In this document: in pieces, positions 46,601 to 57,853 of the stretch
Numbering within the stretch: position 1 is the first letter of the stretch
How the letters are laid out: each line of letters begins with the position of its first letter
Assembly (NCBI GenBank): GCA_030062745.1
Contig: CP099839.1
Location: 4,077,115 to 4,141,114, forward strand
Origin: Capitulum mitella
Taxonomy: Eukaryota; Arthropoda; Thecostraca; Pollicipedomorpha; Pollicipedidae
Length of the DNA stretch: 64,000 bases
Reading direction: 5' to 3'
Translations under genes and position numbers: made by a program
The notes under the pieces: model-generated
Told to the model about the DNA's origin: nothing
Databases searched by the model: none
The model's input: the letters and a program-made list of their open reading frames with translations, nothing else

Positions 46601-46645
46601 CCATGCATGTTTACGTCGGTGTTGCCTTTGGATCACCGCGCACTG
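43601..46645. other. Intergenic desert
   Basis: About 3 kb without a recognisable gene. TATATAAT at 45674-45681 in a GC-rich setting is a possible TATA box. TGACTCA occurs near 44649. Nothing else supported. Confidence 0.4.
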
Positions 46646-46880
46646 TGCTGGGTCGCAGTAGCGAAACGGAGCAGCGGGAGGTGTCCTTAGTTACCGTCCC
46701 CGGCGCAGCTGGCAGTGACCAACTGGAACAGCGAGAGGTTCCCTGGTCACTGTTCCCGGCCAGGCTGGCAGTGACGCACTGGAGCAGCGCAGGGGTGTCC
46801 GGTCACCGTCCCAGCCGACCTAGCAGTGACCAACTGGAGCAGCGGGAGGCCTCCTCCCCGGCAGCTGGTCATTGTCCCCT
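46646..46880 (+). repeat. ~56-bp minisatellite
   Basis: The word GACCAACTGGAGCAGCGGGA (and variants) recurs near 46717, 46773 and 46828, with a weaker copy near 46660: periods of 56 and 55 bp. Each copy also has GTCACCGTCCC and GGCAGT. The 192-codon plus ORF at 46567-47145 is produced by this repeat plus GC-rich downstream DNA. Confidence 0.75.
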
Positions 46881-47165
46881 GCCACCGGCCACCGCCGGAC
46901 CCCATTCTCATTCTGGCCCCGACGTGTGCAAGTCACGCCGTAATGAAGCCATTTGTCGGCGCCGGGCAGCACGGGGACCTCATGCCGCCCGGCCGGCGGT
47001 CCGGACGACGCGGCCTCCGCCCGCCCCGCCGCACCTCGCCGTGGGAACGTCGCAGACGGCGAGCGACGCCCCCCCGGCCGGAAGGACCCCGCGGACCCCC
47101 GGGAACTCCCGCTCACAGGCGCCGCTGACTCCCTGTCCCCAGTGACGTCATGACGTAACGGCGCG
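46881..47165. other. GC-rich non-coding block
   Basis: Very GC-rich sequence directly after the minisatellite, open in several frames because stop codons are rare at this composition. No domain recognised. It ends with GTGACGTCATGACGT, containing a CRE-type TGACGTCA at about 47144-47151. Confidence 0.35.
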
Positions 47166-48690
47166 TAGGGTGATGGGAGAGCAGTAACGAAGCACGGGTT
47201 AATCCCACCTCATGCACAATGTATGTCATTGCACACTACATTTAATGTATGCCATTGTCATTTTCGGGAGCAGCCACCTCCGGGAGCCTCAGGGCCATGG
47301 CGCGAGATTAATTTCGAACGGTCCTGCTGATGAAGCTTACTGCAGTGACTGGGCACTGCTCTCAGCGCGCTCCGTTAGGTGTTACATTTAGGGCGCATTC
47401 ACGTGGCCGCGTGGGAGCTTTCCCGGCCGCCGGAGCGCCGTGACGCGGGCTCCTTGCAGTCCCGTGACGTGCACCTCACGCCGCCAACGCCAGCTACGTC
47501 CGCATATAAAACGGCCGGGCGACCCAGCTATTACTTAGTCATGCGCTTTTCATCAGAGGTTTACGACTCCTTAATGCGTTCAGGTATAGAAAGAGTCGTT
47601 TATCTACCGACGATTAAATTGCCATGGTTTTCAATTCAGATTCAAAACAATGCCGATGGATTTTGCATACTCCCTTGAATGGTGTTGTACATGGCACATC
47701 ATTCTTCATCGGACAGGAACATAGCGAGCAAACATACTGCATGATTTCATGAACCATGTGAATTTTAAATGCCGCTTCACTCGGACGAAAATGAGTTCTT
47801 CTTATACCACTTGAGCAGTGTACGTAACGTGATCGAGACCTTTTGCACCCAGTATTCCGCTACGTATGACAGTTCCTTGTCCTTCATTTTGGTAATCACT
47901 GCTGTTTCCAGCGTGTGGTTACTTGCTAAACACAGCTAACGAATCACCATTTAGAATTGTAATTCTGTTGCGAAAATGACCGTTGCGTGCCAGTGGATGT
48001 GAACGGTGAATCGGGTATGTTTAGTAGTGACGAATCAGGCAAACAGCTCGCTAGGCTACACACCGACTAATAAAGAACATGGTCTGTGTACCTGCCGTCG
48101 AATGGCGTCATAATCACTCGTCATCGCTTCGCTTTCATTCGCCGTCGATTGGATGCCGACTGATACCGAAGCCTTGGTATACTCGTTCACGGCCTGTGAC
48201 TCCAGCTGGTGTGCCGGGAACTCGATGATTATTTTCCGGCCAATTTTGCTCAGCGCAAATTTCGCACCTGCTGCTCACAAGCACATTGACCATTGATTCT
48301 GCTCCAGTCGAGCAGTTTGTTCAACATTGTGAGTTAAAAGTATTTAAATAGAATACTGACAACCTGCGCGTGCGGCAAACATTCAGATAAACATAAACTG
48401 ATCCATGTATTTGATTAAAGAAACTTTAAACGAAGACCACACAACTGAATTAATAAGATCTTTCAAAACCCAATTTTTTCAGCATCAATTAAAAAGCGTC
48501 ATGACATGGCTACTTCACTCGGGTTGTATAGCACTGCTGTCAGCTTCGTCAGACCTTAGGGACTGAAGCTAATGAGACGATTGAATGCAGAGCGAGGGAG
48601 AGGTTTCACATCAGTGATTCAAACCAAGGCGAGTCGTCACAGACGTTCCCGGCACCTTTTCTCGGACGAGGGACATCACCTTCTCTCAGG
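47166..48690. other. Intergenic
   Basis: CATATAAAACGGCC (TATAAAA at 47505-47511) is a possible core promoter, followed about 25-30 bp later by CTTAGTCATG. GAGATTAATTTCGAACGG near 47304 is an AT core. The rest is AT-rich with nothing recognised. Confidence 0.35.
47505..47511 (+). promoter_or_regulatory. Candidate TATA box
   Basis: TATAAAA flanked by GC-rich sequence. The ORF starting before it and ending at 47678 is not recognised. Any promoter function is unproven. Confidence 0.2.
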
Positions 48691-48895
48691 CGAGTCTGGT
48701 ATAGCCCAGAGTGTAGTCTTCTCAAACTACAGTCTAGCCTGCCCCAGCCGCCCTCATCTTCTGCACCCGAGCCGGTTGGGATAACTGTCCCAGTCCACCC
48801 CAGCTGGGAACATCTCCAGCACTCCAGACGGCTGAGGTAACTGTTCCAGCCTGTCGCAGCCGCCCTCATCTCCAGCACCGCAACCGGTTGAGTAT
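48691..48895 (+). repeat. ~56-bp minisatellite (CCAGCCGCCCTCATCTCCAG)
   Basis: CAGCCGCCCTCATCT occurs near 48746 and 48858, 112 bp (two units) apart, with a diverged unit between (CCCAGCTGGGAACATCTCCA). Each unit has an AACTGT-CC segment and an ACCGGTTG/GACGGCTG segment. A further isolated unit is at 49170-49215. Confidence 0.65.
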
Positions 48896-49480
48896 GGGTG
48901 AAGCCAAGGTCCAGGAGGTGGAAGAAGGGACAAGCTGCCTGCAGTGCACCAAAAACAGGTAGGGCGGGGGTAAAAATCGCCCTTTATGGGCGTTGCATGG
49001 CAAACTACGTTTAAAATCCTTTTTGTTAGATCCCAAAGTCCAAGACATTGTGTCGCCAATGGGAAATGACTATTGGGGGGGGGGGACGAATCACCACTTC
49101 TGGCACACTGCGAGGGACAATCAACCGCAGCCCCCGCGGAGATTACGACCAGCCGGCCGAGGGGACTGCTCCAGCCAGCCCAGCCGCCCCCATCTCCGAC
49201 AGCGCGGCCGGCCGGTCCAGTGCCGAGTCACGGGCTGCACGCTCTTCACGAGAGCCGGCTCCGGCCGCCGTCCGATTTTTCCGGGGACTTTATTGCCGGC
49301 CGCACGACGCGGTTAGGCAATTGGGTCAGCCGGAGCCGTCTGGTCACGGCTGGCTCGCGGCGGAGCGCCCCGGTCGTGTGACCTCTGCCGGCCGGGCCGG
49401 GCCGCCGCCGCGCCCCGATTGGGACTAGTGTTGGGCCGGCACTTCTCCGCCGACGCTTGACTGACACCTGCCACACATCT
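48896..49480. other. Intergenic with a GC-rich island
   Basis: GC-rich from 49120 to 49420, including a diverged copy of the 56-bp repeat at 49170-49215 and a run of ten or so G near 49076. Overlapping ORFs of 94-126 codons on both strands are compositional. Confidence 0.4.
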
Positions 49481-51285
49481 TCGGACACGTGATTACAGGG
49501 TGCTGCAGAGGTGAAGGTGATGCTCGTCACGTGAGGTGTGAGCGCTTAGTTTTACATTCAGTTGGCACCTGGTGCCTCCTCTCGCAGCGGATTCGCTTTC
49601 ATTACGAGGCGTGGTGTGTGTTTAGACGAAGGTGTAAGTGTTTTGGCGGTCACATCATTCATTTATACCGTGGCCTGGATGATGGACATATTTCCAACAT
49701 AACTTTCGTGAGCGCCAAGCTACTGCTACGTCTTGCCTTTTTGTGGAGACTTCCTGCTGCAACTGGTCGTGCCCCATATCGTCGTTACATGGCTCAGAAT
49801 CCCCCCCCCCTCCCCCAATCAATTATTTCTATGCGAGTCCTCGTTATAGTTTCCTCCTCGTTCCCGACGTCTAGTCATGCTGCAGCCGCTGTGGGCAGCT
49901 CCGGTCCCAGGGGGCTGCGCCAGCTCCGCGGAATGGGCCGTGCGCGTCAGCTCCAGCGTCATCCTCCGCTTCTCGCCGGCCTCAGAGGTGCGGGACGCGG
50001 TCAAAGGCATTCCAGCGACGTCACGGCGACGAGGGAAGCGCCGTGAAAAGCGTGAGCGAATCGCAGCTGGCGCCCGCCTGGCCTTTGTAAACCCAACGGC
50101 GAGGCAGACCCTTGGCTCCGGTTGCTACTGCGCTGTGCGGCCGCCCACGCTTTAAAGTTGCATGCGACAGGGGATTGTGAATAAACGGCCGCGCGATACC
50201 TGTCGCTTAACATAATGCGATTCAGTCAAGTGCAATGCATGCCTCTGCCGTATGGATGAAGCTGGCTGGGGAATCATTATTTCATCGTCTGACAGCAAAC
50301 AGGCCATTTCCATCCGAGCAAAAAGAGCCCTTGAAGCCCGATAACAAGCTGGTCGTTAGTAGACAACATTGCATACAAGGAAATAATGGTAAACAAAACG
50401 AGCGTGCATTTTACGCTGCATCTGGCCTCTTCCATTTGACTGTTATTTGTACCTGGAGCCCGAAGCATGAAGTACGAACAGAACACAAAGTCAGAAAGTA
50501 GGACCCGAAAAAAGGAAGTGCCGTCCCGTTCGGTAGGTGCCATTCATCAGAGAGACAACGTTCAGCGACTAAAAACTTATGCATCATCAACCGGTTGCGT
50601 GCGTACAGATGTCAGACAGAACGCGACAACCAGAGGCCTGTTTAGCAAGGCTAACAAGGAATGGTAATTCGTGTGGAAGAAATGTCTCAACACCAGGTGT
50701 CTGCTTGCTCAACCAGAGATGGGTATACTCGAAATCGTCTCACTGACATCTCTCTCGGCACTGCGGATTCAGAGTTTCCAGACATACGACATCAGACATC
50801 AATTGGAAGGGCAGACAGCGTCGTCTATGAGGAACCTCACAACACAGGATCCTGACGTCATGTTGTGAAACTGACACCCAACACCACTGACCCCCTTGTC
50901 GATCTGCGCATCCCGGCCCATGCTCACCTTCGGCAGTCCTCTGCAGCACTGGCCCGTACACAGCCAGTCGTCTCCTTGTCAATGGTCCAAGGCGAGATTC
51001 GCCGCTAACATAACAACGACGTTTTAATGCTTAAAATGTATTTCCCGCGTACAGCAGCAGGACAATATCCAACCTACACCGTGTTCAGTAATGACTGCCA
51101 GGACAGATCTGGCACGACAATAAACGTCTGCTACCTGTCTTGAGGATACTCTCTGTTAGTCACCAGGGTTTGCCCTTCCCACCAGCTGCACATCAGAGAT
51201 GGGGCGTCGAGGTTCACGTTGTTGTGACCGTGAACGGAGATGTTTACCAGCGCAGCCAAAGCTGTGATGGATGGCGACACCTGTC
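49481..51285. other. Intergenic
   Basis: A C-run lies at 49800-49815 and a GC-rich patch at 49870-50130. The 185-codon plus ORF at 49489-50046 shows no domain I recognise. Nothing else. Confidence 0.35.
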
Positions 51286-51545
51286 CGGGAAGCTCGCGGC
51301 CCTAATCCAACGTCGGGCTGGCCGCTGCCGACGACTGGGTGGGGGATGTTCATTAGCCAAGCTGTCCGCTGCCTGCTGGGTGGTGCTCACTGAGTGGAGC
51401 TGTCCCTTGGCTGAGCTGTCCACTGTTGCCTGCTGGGTGGTGTTCAGTGAGTAGAGCTGTCCACTGGCTGAGCTGTCCACTGTTGTCTGATGGGTGGTGC
51501 TCAGTGAGCAGAGCTGTCCACTGGATGAATAGTCCTCTGATGTCT
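51286..51545 (-). repeat. 57-bp minisatellite with an open minus-strand frame
   Basis: A 57-bp unit containing AGCTGTCCACTG and TGGGTGGTG(C/T)TCAGTGAG is repeated about three times. On the minus strand the repeat lies in a 128-codon ORF (51244-51630) that reads a 19-residue unit (such as TVDSSAxGQLxSxxTTQQA) three times, Ser/Thr/Gln-rich. Because 57 is a multiple of 3 the frame stays open automatically, so coding is not shown. Confidence 0.7.
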
Positions 51546-52955
51546 TATGGAAATGCCCAGTAAATGGAACTGTGTTATGACTGAGCACGATCGGTAACTG
51601 AGACATTACCTGCACACCACAGTGTAACACATCGAATACTAGGCTAGGTTGGGGGTTCAGCCAGCCTGCGGTCCATCTTATATTAATAGATTTTATTTTT
51701 TATCCCAGCTTTTTTATTCCGTTATCCCAGCTCATCCCAACAGGTTTTATCCCAACGAGCAAAATATCGGTATGCGTAACACGCTGATCTATTCTTTTCT
51801 TATTCATGTGACCACAGTCATATTGATACAGATGATCACAGAAATCTGGCGTCACAGCTTAACCAAAGTAGCGCATGGCTATCTGTAAGCTACGCACGGA
51901 TGAAATCGCTAGTTCTGGCTGCAATCTCAGTTTCTTATCTATACTGCAGCAAAACTGTACTTCATACGCAAAGTCTGGGATGCGGTTCCTAACACAGTAC
52001 AGACGATTCACTCCGTGAATGGCTGTCATAAAATCGGATATTTTCACAGTGAACTCAGCTTGACATTTGTGCAACAAAGTCATCCTTATGTAACGACAGT
52101 AGTCATCTCAAATTTGACGGAGGTTTTTATTAGCGCCACGTTGAACACAATAATAACGGTGTCGTGTTTACCAATGTCAGTGTGCTAACATTGGTAATGA
52201 TCTGACAGGTGATACAAAGGTATGTGCGACATGGGCACATATGATCAGTCAAAAAACAGAGAATTCGCGTTGTCCTTTCGGGTTTTATTTTCGTGCATAG
52301 AAATTCTCCTGGTAACCATCCACGAAAAATCCTTCCGGAAACTGTTCGCGGCGGCTTTTGATATACCCGCGATGAACTCATCGTTTGCGCGAAATAATAA
52401 ATAAAAAAATCGATATTCCGTACGGACAAAGCCACGTAAAACACGCATACCAAGTGTCGCAATGCCTGCGTTGTTAAAAACCCGACGTAATGCAAGCAAC
52501 TGGGTACCACTAAGGATTCTAGCATTCTAGTGGCTGGTGTCTGGTGTCTTGCGTCTCCAGAAGTCGTCGGCATGGTGGTCGTCTGTACAATATATGAGGA
52601 ACTCATAGGCCTTGAGGACTGACCAGCGGGCCATTTGTGAGATGCCATCCGGAGCCGACCTGATGTATTGTCCAGCTCACATCGGTTGGCCCTCTCAGGC
52701 TGTGGGAAGACGCTCCTGGTGGATTCTCTTCGTGGAGCTGCTGCACTTGGGTCCCAATTCATTTCCTCCGTGACTTGAAAGGTCGCGGTTTAACCAGTGG
52801 GCATCGAAACAAATACCATGAAAGAGGACGTGTTGTACTGTTTAGATTTCATTACTTCACGTTCCACAGACGGCAAATGAGCTGGGTTGGCAGCAACCTC
52901 TGGACTGGCCCGTAATGCGCAATCCTTACGAATGGCAAATACATTTTAAATACTG
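51546..52955. other. Intergenic with an unassigned minus ORF
   Basis: It includes TATCCCAG/TTATCCCA words near 51700-51750, and a 210-codon minus-strand ORF at 52130-52762 that has no recognisable domain and a long hydrophobic/aromatic middle. This ORF is the longest non-repetitive one in the desert but has no other support. Confidence 0.3.
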
Positions 52956-53490
52956 TACTTGTATTAAATACTTGTATGAATATATAGCAATGATATGGTA
53001 TTTATATTTCATAATGATATTATGGACGGCGTGATACATGATAATGTTAATTTTAAACATTTCTAGGAATGTCAGCTTGTATGGCATACATTAAGAGATT
53101 TAATAAGGGGATAATCAAAATTCCCATTTAAAATTGCTATCTGCAATCCTTAGCAAAACGAAGAAAAAAATGGAATCCAGTCCCGAATCCCAGAAGGCCG
53201 AAAAAACTTGTAAGAAATACTTTCATAAATATAAGATTGTAACATGAAAATAGTTATATATCACCAATAATATTACGATCGGTATGGTATATAATAATAT
53301 TGATAGTTACACACTTCTGTAAATGCCAACTTGTATAACATACATAAACACATCTAATAAGAGGGTCATCAAAATCCCATTAAAGAAACTGCAATCCTTA
53401 ATCCTTAGCAAGACATTAAAAAATGGAATTCAATTCCTAATCCCAGGAAGCCGAAAGGATAACAATACAATCCGCAGTTCATTTTATAGT
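52956..53490 (+). repeat. AT-rich tandem duplication, ~250-bp unit
   Basis: Two adjacent copies share the same order: an ATATGGTAT...ATAATATTAT-like AT block, CAACTTGTATAACATACAT or CAGCTTGTATGGCATACAT, TAATAAG-GG, CTGCAATCCTTAGCAA, then AATGGAAT...CCTAATCCCAGGAAGCCG-type words. Copy 1 is about 52965-53215, copy 2 about 53230-53460. Confidence 0.65.
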
Positions 53491-55530
53491 CCTTCCTTTC
53501 CATATTTAATTTTTGCTGAAGCAGCCACGGCAGTATGTACCGTGGCGTTTCGTTAGCAGTCTCTGATGGAGGTTAAGTGTCGACTATCATACTACAAACT
53601 TTTAACTTTTTGTGACTTTGTAGTTTGGTGAGGAGGCATTAAATAACCAACATTGGGAAGTACATCCGCGCATACTCTTGTCTTATAATCAGGCAATTTC
53701 TTGGGGTCCATAAAAGCATTATGTTCACTGAATAATCTGTTCCGCATGAACTTTTGCCTAACTGCCAAAATTTCATGTAGCCATGAGTCAGTCAGAGTAG
53801 TCAATGTTTAAATTAAAAATGTGGCAGTGAGCAAGGATTAAAAAAGAATCTAGAAAAAATATCGATTCAATCTGCAATCCAATCCTTAAAAAATTGATTC
53901 CATTTGCAAATCCGAAAAAGGATTGCAATTCGGACTGCAAATCTTGCAACAGAAATCCTCATGATCTCATCATGGTGAATCCTGGTGACCATTAAGTACT
54001 GAATAAAAGTTAAAATTTTCCTTCTATTTTGCAGGGCGAAATAGATCAACGCTAATTATCACTCCTTTGCCGTGATTAATAATTTCGAGGAGCAACACAC
54101 CGCTACTGAGATTGTGAACCGTACGCACCCAAGCCAGCAACTGGGTCCTGGAGTCATTTATGTCCATTTAAAATATATTTGAACTGTGCTCAGTGCCAAC
54201 ATTATACTTTATCGTTTGGCCTAGGAACGTGCGAATATTAGTTCGTCTTCCAGACTGTCTTCTTTGTCAAGGGGAGTGCAGGCTTTCATTTATTCGATGC
54301 CGTCCAGTGCATAAAGACAATCATGATGATAACAATTAGAAGATACACGGGCCAAGACGGGTTGAACTACCAGATTTCTGTCCTGAAATATTATGGCTAA
54401 TTTGCTAATACCCTGTTGGTAGTAAATTGCGACAGACGTCTGATTAATCATATATATTGCGAAGTTGCATGTGCCAAATGGGTCAGTTCCTGCTAACTTG
54501 CGCCGGCGGCTGCCGCAAGCCTCTTCATGTGGTCGCCGAGATCAGGGGCGGGGCTCTTTGACGCGCTGCGTCTTAATTCGCTCCTGTCATCTCGACGCCA
54601 ATTTATTTCGTCTAATTATGGCCGCGAGCACGCAACGACGCAGCGGAGGCAACAACCTCTCCAGCTACTTGGAGAGAAACTGCCTCGAAAGGCGTGCGCT
54701 GCAAGATCACGCAACCCAGGACTTCAGACTGCGACGAGCAATTCGACAGAAAGGCACTGCAACAGTCAACCGTCCAGGCGATTGTCACCTATCCAAACTT
54801 TCTGAAATCACAGCGTATAATTTGTGGCAGCTTTGTCCCCAAATTTTATAATACCTATCTGTTTAGATGGGTATTATATCTTGATCTCTTGAATGCTGCT
54901 TACCAATAATGATACATGTGACCTTGATCAATAATGAATGAAATCTCCTCAGCCTGAGGGATGAATGACGTCGTGGTTACGTGGGTAGTGAAAGCAGTGA
55001 TTTCTAAAGACGATGGGGTTAATAGGACAGATAAAATAAAAAATGAAAAGACCTTCTAACCCTGGGCTATTGGACGGTCATGAAACTGGTACAGGTCAAA
55101 GTAGTTTTCACGGATACCATGGCTGTTATTCTGCATTCGTCTTTCCGTGTCCTATCATTGCCCTTGTCGACTAGGGTCTTCTTTACGGCAAGAGCGAGCA
55201 AAATACGATCTTTTGCATGTATTCAGACCGTGTTTGATAACTACCGTCTTTGGTGCTTCGCTCAACGCTCACGCTGTGTAATTCGAGCGCTTCACCGCTC
55301 GGGCTCAGATCGTCGAATCGGGCCGGGTAAGTGCTGAGGTGAACACGGCCCCGATTGAGTTCCGTTTTCACCGATTCGTCCGCCTGTCCCGGCCGTCTGG
55401 GCGGGGGCGGCGCCCGTCCAGCGTCCTGCGGCCCGCCCGTATCAGGTGATGCGGTCTTGAGTGAGACGGCGGCGAGGGAACAACGGGCGGAGATGGCTCT
55501 ACGCTGACACCTGCAGACAGCACGGCCTAG
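53491..55530. other. Intergenic
   Basis: The segment 53850-53965 has further GCAATCC/GGATTGC words, related to the preceding duplication. 54590-54625 has CAATTTATTTCGTCTAATTATGG-type AT cores. GC rises after 55250. ORFs up to 128 codons are unrecognised. Confidence 0.35.
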
Positions 55531-56215
55531 CGGCGTCCGGTGACGGTACCTGTGCGGCACAGGGACGGTGTCAGTCCTGTTCGGTGACAGTGCCAGTCCT
55601 GTCCGGTGACGATACCAGTGGTGCAGCGACGGTTACAGTGGATGTCCAGTGACGCTACCAGTGACGCAATGATAGTGTCACCCATCACATGGCCGTAACA
55701 ACCACCCAGTGACGGTACCTTCGCGTCCAGTGACGGCACCATCCTGTCCAGTGTCGGCTCCAGTTGTCTGGTGACGATTCCACCTATCCGGTAATCGTCC
55801 CGGCTGTTAGCATCCGACCAACGGTCCATCGGTGACGGCACCACCTGTTGGTGAAGGTTCCACCAGTCCGGTGATGGTTCCAACTGTCCCATGATGGTTC
55901 CAGCTGTTTGTGTCCGTCCAGCAGTTCGCCGGTGACGGTGCCACCTGTCCCGGTGAAGGTTCCATTTGTCCGGTGACGGTTCCGGCTGTCTGTGTACGTC
56001 CAGCGGTCCACTGGGTGACGTAACTACCTGTCCAATGGCTGTCCAGTGGTCCAGTGGTACCAGCTGTCCAATGGCGGTACCACCTGTCCAGTGACGGCAC
56101 CATCTGTCCAGTGTCAACACCACCTGTCCAGTGTCGGTACCACTAGTCCAGAGCCGGTTCCGGTCGACAGTGTCCGTCCGGCGGTCCGTCCGGTGACGGT
56201 ACCGCCTCGCCGCCG
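55531..56215 (+). repeat. ~20-bp minisatellite, unit GGTGACGGTACCACCTGTCC
   Basis: About 30 degenerate copies of a 20-22 bp unit (GTGACGGTNCC plus NNCTGTCC) run for almost 700 bp; many contain GGTACC. The 258-codon minus-strand ORF here (55527-56303) simply reads through the repeat and is not a gene. Confidence 0.85.
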
Positions 56216-57373
56216 GCGGCCGCCTGCCGCGGCCCGCGGTCGGCGCCTTTGATCTCGGGCGGCAGCCGCCGGCGGCCGGGCGGCCCGCAGTAAAACCGAG
56301 CAAATGGAGGACGACGTCAGGGTAATGGCGGTCGGCCGCACCGGTGCCGCGCCGCTGTCTAATTCAATTCTGCCCTTAAATCCAGGTATTTGCGCGGGGA
56401 CCCGGCCCGAATGGGTCGCGGCTAAATATCATGCACAGGGCAGTCATGGTGTTATTACTTATGGGCATCAGTTACTCTAATTTGCTTTCGTTCTTGTTAC
56501 CATTCAGTTACTCTAATTGGTCTGCCTCGTCTGCCTGGCATTCAGAATTTCATGAATGGCCCCTGAAATTGCTATGTGCTACATTCACGCACCCCGGCGC
56601 CCCCAACGGCGGCGACAAACAAACAGTAATCGCCGCAGAGACTGCGAAGGTTGCGGCCGCCGCACGCGAAGGGTGCAGGAGATTTGTTAATCATGCGGTA
56701 TGGCGCGGTCAGTGCCTACCATTTACCGTTTGACACAGTGGAGCTTGATTGGCTGAATGCACATACATGTTCCAGCGATGGATGGCATTAGGGCTGGAAG
56801 AAAATATAAATCGCACACTAAGAGAAGATCCTAATTGAAATGACGCTGTTCAGGGGTTGAAGCCAGCCATGACCCAAGCGGCTCTGCAGCCGCATTTTCA
56901 CAAATCAAACTGGCCCCGTGGAGCAATCATTCGATTGCTTGCAACGGCCACTGCAGCCTTGACCTCCAGGTCAGCCGGGCAGTCTGGAAGACCGTAATCA
57001 TGACAAGATTCACTTTCGAACGGGGCCAATGTCTTTGACATTTTGCGCCGCTCACAACTCGTCTTCGGTTAACCTTGCATTCCTGAATGGCGAAACCGCG
57101 TCAGGAGTGAGAGGTGACAAGCGAACAAGTTTCCAGTCGCACCATTCGTCTGCTCCTTCCCACTGAGCTGTGGCTATCCCCTTTGACTTCAATCTGAACC
57201 AAAGTTTCGCCCTCGTCCTGCACTTATCGGAGCCGTATTGCCGTACGCTCGGATGCGGACGGACCACCAGGACCGCGCGCCTCTCACCCGAGCGCGAGAG
57301 TCGCCTCAGGCAGTGGAGCCCCAGCCGCCATTGAAGTCTCCGTCCCTCCCCGAACGGCCGGCCGTCTCTGTAC
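56216..57373. other. GC-rich island then intergenic DNA
   Basis: GC-rich to 56300, then TCTAATTCAATTCTGCCC and CTAAATATCATGC AT cores near 56360-56430, a possible regulatory patch. TTGACCTCCAGGTCAGCC near 56959 is an everted pair of nuclear-receptor half-sites. ORFs to 129 codons are unrecognised. Confidence 0.35.
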
Positions 57374-57616
57374 CAGGGGTGTCGATTTCTATTCTTCTGA
57401 GGGGGTCCCGGCTCATCCAGTGCTAATTCGGGCAAACCCAATATTGGTTTGGCCCTCCCCCAATATTTCCGCCGGTTTTAAAGAGAAATGAGCAATAATA
57501 AGCCGCATTAGATCAGATATAGGCAGAAAGCAAAGAATAAGGCCTAAAAGCAATGTGTCTATTTTTCTGTCTTTTATCTATCTATCTATCTATCTATATA
57601 TATATATATCTATCTA

Positions 57617-57654
<38 letters not shown>

Positions 57655-57853
57655 TCTATATACATATATATATACCTGCATATCTGGGGATATATGCAAC
57701 TTTTCATTCGATAAATAGGAATAAAAATCTGGTAAATTCTGTAAGCCAAAATAAAGTGGGCTAAGTCCTTTGAGAAACCTTCATTTTGGGGGAGGTTAGG
57801 TTGTCGGGCCCTGCGCTCCACCCCCTGATCATTTACAGAAACCGACACCCCTG
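57374..57853 (+). mobile_element. hAT-like MITE, family A, copy 2 (best preserved)
   Basis: A 480-bp element with inverted ends CAGGGGTGTCGATTTCT (57374-57390) and AGAAACCGACACCCCTG (57837-57853), 16 of 17 paired. It is flanked by CTCTGTAC (57366-57373) and CTCTGCAC (57854-57861), an 8-bp target duplication with one transition. Ends, duplication length and lack of coding sequence fit a non-autonomous hAT element. It is collinear with 10378-10845. Confidence 0.88.
57578..57690 (+). repeat. (TCTA)n / (TA)n microsatellite inside MITE A copy 2
   Basis: TATC/TCTA units pass into a TA run and then TACATA units. It occupies the same place as the AT tract in copy 1. Confidence 0.9.

Noticed and set aside
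46567..47145. 192-codon plus ORF
   Set aside because: It is the product of the 56-bp repeat plus stop-poor GC-rich DNA; no domain.
55527..56303. 258-codon minus-strand ORF
   Set aside because: It reads through the 20-bp minisatellite; its repeated TGGTVTG-like peptides are the repeat translated.
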